Both the position numbers and the translations under genes were made by a program. Shown in pieces: positions 60,223-64,000 of a DNA stretch of 64,000 nucleotides; positions within the stretch are counted from its first letter, which is position 1, and each line of letters starts with the position of its first letter. This DNA is from JAUSIF01 sp040901465 (lineage in GTDB: Bacteria; Pseudomonadota; Alphaproteobacteria; Rhizobiales; Xanthobacteraceae): the NCBI GenBank assembly GCA_040901465.1, contig JBBDYN010000054.1, positions 1 to 64,000 on the forward strand. Reading direction: 5' to 3'. The notes beneath the pieces are model-generated. The model did no database searches. It had not been told where the DNA came from and worked only from the letters and a program-made list of their open reading frames with translations.

Positions 60223-60620
60223 TTGCCTGCGAGCACATGGCTCGCGATGTTGATGTACTTGCGGCCGGCCTCCTGTGCGCACGCGACGGCCTCGGCGAGC
60301 GGCCTCTCGTGGCGCACGCTCGCGAGCTTCACGAGCATCGGCAGGTTGATGCCGGCGACCACCTCGACGTTCGGCGCGTTCATCACCGAGATTGCGAGAT
60401 TGGAGGGAGTGCCGCCGAACATGTCGGTCAGGATCGCGACCCCTTCGCCGCTATCGACCTTATGCACCGCGTCGAGGATTTCCTGGCGCCGGCTGTCGAT
60501 GTCGTCCTCCGGCGCGATCGCGACCGTTTCGACCTGGCGCTGCGGGCCCACGATATGCTCGAGCGCCGCGCGGAATTCAGCGGCGAGTCGGCCGTGGGTG
60601 ACGAGGACAATTCCGATCAT
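60219..60620 (-). CDS. PTS EIIA component, mannose family
   Basis: 133 residues, the size of a free EIIA-Man domain. The phosphorylated His is in IVLVTHGRLAAEF near residue 9, and LTDMFGGTPSNLA is the other signature. No IIB, IIC or IID sugar permease is present, as usual for the regulatory PTS of Hyphomicrobiales, where this protein takes phosphate from HPr. It precedes the HPr gene with a 4-base overlap and lies about 100 bases after hprK. Confidence 0.92.
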   Translation of the reverse strand: MIGIVLVTHGRLAAEFRAALEHIVGPQRQVETVAIAPEDDIDSRRQEILDAVHKVDSGEGVAILTDMFGGTPSNLAISVMNAPNVEVVAGINLPMLVKLASVRHERPLAEAVACAQEAGRKYINIASHVLAGK

Positions 60621-60719
60621 GATCTCTCTGCAGGGCCCCGCCAGGTCGGGGGCGTCTGCCGCGATCGACGCGCGGCCGACATAATCCTTGGGTGCAGGTG
60701 CGAAGGCAAGCGGGAACAA

Positions 60720-61175
60720 TCACGCTCGTGTGACGGTGGAAACCGCCGCAAGGACCGGGGCTAGGGCGCTAACGCCGAGTGCAATCGGCAGACGCGACAA
60801 CTTGACGCCCGAAATTTCGACGCTGCGAGCGGCGCACTCCGGCATGCGGCCGGCGTCTTCCGCGGCGAGATCGACGACGAGCCCGACAAGCGCCAGCGGC
60901 TCGCATACGACTTGGCGGACGCCGATCCCGCGAATCTCAATTTTTCCTCGGAGCGGCTCCGGCGCCGCCGCGAGCAGGCGGCCATTAGCGGCGAACAGGC
61001 GCACACGGTCGTCGGCCACGAGCCGCGCGGGCGGCAGGAGTCCGTTTCCACTCGCTTCGATGAGCGCGAGCGCAAGTTGCGACTTTCCACTGCCTGACGG
61101 CCCGCGGATGAGGACCGCGCTCCGCCCCACGAGCACACAGCTCGCATGCACGGTTGCGCCCTCGGCCGTGGACAT
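60720..61175 (-). CDS. hprK: HPr kinase/phosphorylase, short form
   Basis: About 151 residues, only the catalytic domain; Firmicute HprK has about 310. The P-loop is GPSGSGKSQLAL, and the HprK signature region follows as FRGIGVRQV-like IEIRGIGVRQVV. The short form is typical of alphaproteobacteria. It phosphorylates HPr on Ser and links the PTS with ChvG-ChvI. ATG 61175 comes 3 bases after the chvG stop, so the two are co-translated. Confidence 0.92.
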   Translation of the reverse strand: MSTAEGATVHASCVLVGRSAVLIRGPSGSGKSQLALALIEASGNGLLPPARLVADDRVRLFAANGRLLAAAPEPLRGKIEIRGIGVRQVVCEPLALVGLVVDLAAEDAGRMPECAARSVEISGVKLSRLPIALGVSALAPVLAAVSTVTRA

Positions 61176-61178
61176 CAA

Positions 61179-63125
61179 TCAGGCGGCGGGTAGCCGCACG
61201 ATGAAGCGGGCGCCCTCGACCGCGGCCTTCGCGCCGGGCCGCGGCCGCGACAAGCGGTTCTCGGCCCAGATGCGGCCGCCGTGGCCTTCCAAGATCTGGC
61301 GCGAGATCGAAAGCCCGAGCCCGGAATTCTGGCCGAATCCCTGGTCGGGTCGGTCGGTGTAGAAGCGCTCGAAAATCTTGTTGATCGCTTCCGGGCGAAT
61401 GCCGGGTCCGTCGTCGTCGACAATAATTTCTATTTCGTTCTTGAGCCGGTGGCAGGTGACGCGCACCGTTCCGTTCGGCGGCGAGAATGAGCGGGCGTTG
61501 CTGAGAAGATTGTCGATCACCTGGCCGAGTCGCGAGTCGTGGCCTGGCACCGTGAATTCTTCCGGCGCGTCGTGCGCGCAACGGCAGGAAAGCGAGATCT
61601 TCACGCCATCGTCGCGCGGTACTTCGTTCGCGATCTTCACGACCGCGCTGAGCAGCTTCTCCAGATCAACGGGCGCCGACTCCTGCCGCTGCATTTCGGC
61701 GTCAAGCCGGCTCGCATCGGAAATGTCGGAGATGAGCCGGTCGAGCCGGCGGATGTCGTGCTGGATCACCGCGAGCAGCCGGTCGCGCGACTCCGGCGTC
61801 TTGACGAGCGGCAGGGTCTCCACCGCTGAGCGCAGCGACGTGAGCGGGTTCTTGAGCTCGTGCGCGACGTCGGCGGCGAAGCTCTCGATCGCCTCGATCC
61901 GGGTATAGAGCGCGTCGGTCATGGCGCGGATCGCCCCCGACAGATGCCCGATCTCGTCCGAGCGCGCAGTAAAATCCGGAATTTCCACGCGCGTGCGCGT
62001 GCGCCGGCGCACGTGCTCGGCGGCGCCCGCGAGCCGGCGCACCGGACCGCCGATCGTGCCCGCGAGTAGGACCGAAAGGATCACCATCACCGCCGCGGAA
62101 ATTCCGAACACGCCGAGAATGACGAGCCGTTCGCCTTCCACCGCGTCGTCGATCTCGCTTCCCTGCGTCGACAGAAGAAGCGCGCCGTGGATCGCGCGGA
62201 AGCGCTGCACCGGCACGGCCACCGAGACGATCACCTCGCCGCGCTCGCTGGTGCGCACCATGCTCGAATTGAGCCCGTTGAGCGCGCTCGCGACTTCCTC
62301 GTAGCCTTTGCCGTTGCCCGGGCCGAGCTCGCGATAAAGCGGCAGCTCGCCGCGAATGACGCGCTTGTAGATCGAATTCCATTGGCGCTGAAAAAAGCCC
62401 GGCTTTTGCGCCGTCGGCGGCGGCAGGTCGAAGCGCAGGATGTCGCCGCGCGTGTAGAGCGTGCTGGAGTCGACGAGCAGCGTCCCGTCGCGGTCGTAGA
62501 TGCGCGCGCGCGTATCGGTCGGCGTCACCAGCCGGCGCAGGAGAGGGGCTATGCGCTCCGGATTGATCGGAAAATCGAGCGGCGCCAGGATGTCCTCGCC
62601 CGGCCCGTAGCTTTCGCCCTGCTGCAATTCGAGCAGCCGGTTGGGATCGATCGTGATCGTGTGGGTGTCGGCGGTCGCCGAGGCGGCGATCGCACCGGCG
62701 ATGATCTCGCCCTGCGTGAGCAGGCTCGAGATGCGCGCGTCGACGAGGCCCGCGCGATATTCCGACAGATAGAGAACTCCTGACACGAGCGCCACGAGCC
62801 CCGCGAGATTGAGGAGCACGATCCGGCGCGTGATGCTGGAGAAGCCCTGGTTCGCGACACGCTGCTGCCAGGCTCGCAGCGCAGCGAGGGCCTGCGCAAA
62901 GAGGCTGGCGCGCGACCGCAGCTCGACCGCGGACTCGTCGGCGGCCGGCGCTTGCGCGGGTGCTTCCGGCTGCGCCGCGTCTTCGATCCGCGCCGCTCTT
63001 GCAACAATTTCAGATAGCTCGTCGTGGGAACGCTGTAGCTTCCCTGCGGCACTCGACGCGCCCGCACTCCGGCCGCGACGCGCCCGCGCTTCGTCCAGCT
63101 TCTCGACGTCCGCCTTCATGAACAT
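61179..63125 (-). CDS. chvG: Sensor histidine kinase ChvG (ExoS)
   Basis: 648 residues. Two membrane helices (~95-115 and ~300-320) surround a periplasmic stimulus-sensing domain. A HAMP linker follows, then HisKA with the phospho-His in VAHELKNPLTSLRSA and HATPase motifs (NLLSNARSF, DDGPGIRPEAINKIF, GLGLSISRQI). ChvG senses acid or envelope stress and, in rhizobia, is held back by ExoR; it controls succinoglycan, motility and host interaction. The N-terminal ~80 cytoplasmic residues are longer than usual. An alternative ATG is two codons in. Confidence 0.94.
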   Translation of the reverse strand: MFMKADVEKLDEARARRGRSAGASSAAGKLQRSHDELSEIVARAARIEDAAQPEAPAQAPAADESAVELRSRASLFAQALAALRAWQQRVANQGFSSITRRIVLLNLAGLVALVSGVLYLSEYRAGLVDARISSLLTQGEIIAGAIAASATADTHTITIDPNRLLELQQGESYGPGEDILAPLDFPINPERIAPLLRRLVTPTDTRARIYDRDGTLLVDSSTLYTRGDILRFDLPPPTAQKPGFFQRQWNSIYKRVIRGELPLYRELGPGNGKGYEEVASALNGLNSSMVRTSERGEVIVSVAVPVQRFRAIHGALLLSTQGSEIDDAVEGERLVILGVFGISAAVMVILSVLLAGTIGGPVRRLAGAAEHVRRRTRTRVEIPDFTARSDEIGHLSGAIRAMTDALYTRIEAIESFAADVAHELKNPLTSLRSAVETLPLVKTPESRDRLLAVIQHDIRRLDRLISDISDASRLDAEMQRQESAPVDLEKLLSAVVKIANEVPRDDGVKISLSCRCAHDAPEEFTVPGHDSRLGQVIDNLLSNARSFSPPNGTVRVTCHRLKNEIEIIVDDDGPGIRPEAINKIFERFYTDRPDQGFGQNSGLGLSISRQILEGHGGRIWAENRLSRPRPGAKAAVEGARFIVRLPAA

Positions 63126-63149
63126 CGCTCCGGTGCGGACGGTCTACGC

Positions 63150-63848
63150 TCACGCTTCCTTGAATCGATATCCAACACCGTAAAGCGTCTCGATCATCTC
63201 AAAATCGTCGTCGACCTGCTTGAACTTCTTGCGCAGTCGCTTGATGTGGCTGTCGATCGTGCGATCGTCGACATAGACCTGATCGTCGTAGGCCGCGTCC
63301 ATCAGAGCATTTCGGCTTTTCACCACGCCCGGGCGGCTCGCGAGTGCCTGCAGGATCAGGAACTCAGTGACCGTGAGCGTGACCGGCTCGGCCTTCCAGG
63401 TGCAAGTGTGACGCTCCGGATCCATCCGCAACAGGCCGCGCTCGAGCACCTTCGCGTCGCTTTCCTTCGCAGGCTGGCCGTCTTTCGGACTGAATCGCCG
63501 CAGGACCGCCTTCACGCGCTCGACGAGCAGCCGCTGCGAGAACGGTTTGCGGATGAAATCGTCGGCACCCATCTTGAGGCCGAACAATTCGTCGATCTCC
63601 TCGTCCTTCGACGTGAGGAAGATCACCGGCAGATCGGTCTTCTGGCGCAAGCGGCGCAGGAGTTCCATTCCGTCCATGCGCGGCATCTTGATGTCGAGGA
63701 TGGCGAGATCGGGTGTCTGGCTCTTGAAGCCGTCGAGCGCCGACGCGCCGTCCGTATAAGTCAAGATCCGGTATCCCTCGGCTTCGAGCGCGATCGAAAC
63801 CGAAGTCAGGATATTCCGGTCGTCATCGACCAAAGCGATCGTCGGCAT
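63150..63848 (-). CDS. chvI: Response regulator ChvI
   Basis: 232 residues, OmpR/PhoB family. The receiver domain has DDDRNILTSV at the start, the phospho-Asp in LAILDIKMPRMDG, and the Lys of RKPFSQRLL. The winged helix is C-terminal (SRNALMDAAYDDQVYVDDRTIDSHIKRLRKKF). The GTAAT-like linking tail YGVGYRFKE is typical. It is the first gene of the chvI-chvG-hprK-EIIA-HPr series; AGGAG is 6 bases upstream of the ATG. The region to the window end (63849-64000) is non-coding and promoter-like. Confidence 0.95.
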   Translation of the reverse strand: MPTIALVDDDRNILTSVSIALEAEGYRILTYTDGASALDGFKSQTPDLAILDIKMPRMDGMELLRRLRQKTDLPVIFLTSKDEEIDELFGLKMGADDFIRKPFSQRLLVERVKAVLRRFSPKDGQPAKESDAKVLERGLLRMDPERHTCTWKAEPVTLTVTEFLILQALASRPGVVKSRNALMDAAYDDQVYVDDRTIDSHIKRLRKKFKQVDDDFEMIETLYGVGYRFKEA

Positions 63849-64000
63849 GAACTCTCCTAACCGCCCGCGAGCGAGAATCTTCCGCAGGTTGAAACCCGTT
63901 GCCGGGGCCGAAATGTGACGGCCGCGGCAGACTGCGCCCCCGATCGGGCCGAAACTAGCCCTTTGTCGAGACCAATGCCACGCCCCCCTCGCCCTATGAT

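Noticed and set aside
59884..61175. A sugar-transporting PTS operon
   Set aside because: Only HPr, a free EIIA and HprK are present, with no IIB/IIC/IID permease; the arrangement is the known regulatory PTS beside ChvG-ChvI.

Overview
The window comes from a high-GC alphaproteobacterium, most likely a member of Hyphomicrobiales (Rhizobiales) near the Bradyrhizobiaceae/Xanthobacteraceae. The main evidence is the right end, where a ChvI-ChvG two-component system is followed by a short (catalytic-domain only) HPr kinase, a mannose-type EIIA and HPr, an order typical of that group. Dispersed palindromes of types I associate with these genomes (GTCATGCCCGG... and GAGCATGATCC...) and frequent ATGA/TGATG gene overlaps agree. 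I see no rRNA, tRNA, CRISPR array or transposase gene.

Layout. 0.1-5.6 kb: a fumarylacetoacetase-fold enzyme, then a LuxR/TPR regulator, an alpha/beta-hydrolase that has lost its catalytic Ser and His, a small membrane protein and a DapA-family aldolase/lyase. 5.6-30.1 kb: a large molybdenum cofactor and formate dehydrogenase (FDH) region. It holds a TusA-like sulfur carrier, two MoeA-like proteins (one fused to a periplasmic-binding-like domain), a secreted WD40-cytochrome c fusion, a multi-[4Fe-4S] protein, and a ten-gene operon. In that operon five poorly characterised, translationally coupled genes precede an HTH-TorD chaperone, a Tat-signal peptide protein and FdhA, FdhB and FdhC. MobB, MoeA, MobA and FdhD follow; FdhD shares an operon with marR-iorA-iorB (indolepyruvate:ferredoxin oxidoreductase). 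Together these genes make, sulfurate, insert and wire a Tat-exported, cysteine-containing membrane FDH.

30.1-42.1 kb: a tripartite tricarboxylate transporter (TctA-TctB fusion plus TctC), a complete peptide-type ABC importer with a double ATPase, and malonyl-CoA synthetase and decarboxylase. 42.2-51.9 kb: a ZIP transporter with an extra N-terminal domain coupled to a multicopper oxidase, a cobalamin-type binding protein, a GMC oxidoreductase, a TauE exporter, two cell-wall enzymes, a cupredoxin and a lipase. The multicopper oxidase and cupredoxin promoters share almost the same Fur-like 15-bp palindrome. A 157-bp structured element with a perfect 20-bp outer stem lies upstream of the lipase.

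51.9-57.2 kb: a 3.4-kb segment flanked by two copies of the 3' end of lepA. It contains a CadC-like regulator with a decayed cyclase domain and small secreted proteins carrying VRDHR motifs, and it looks like an integrated accessory segment. 57.3-64 kb: a beta-propeller protein, a class II amidotransferase, a small unknown protein and the HPr-EIIA-HprK-ChvG-ChvI regulatory block. Identities rest on reading translated sequence and recalled family motifs; no database search was run.
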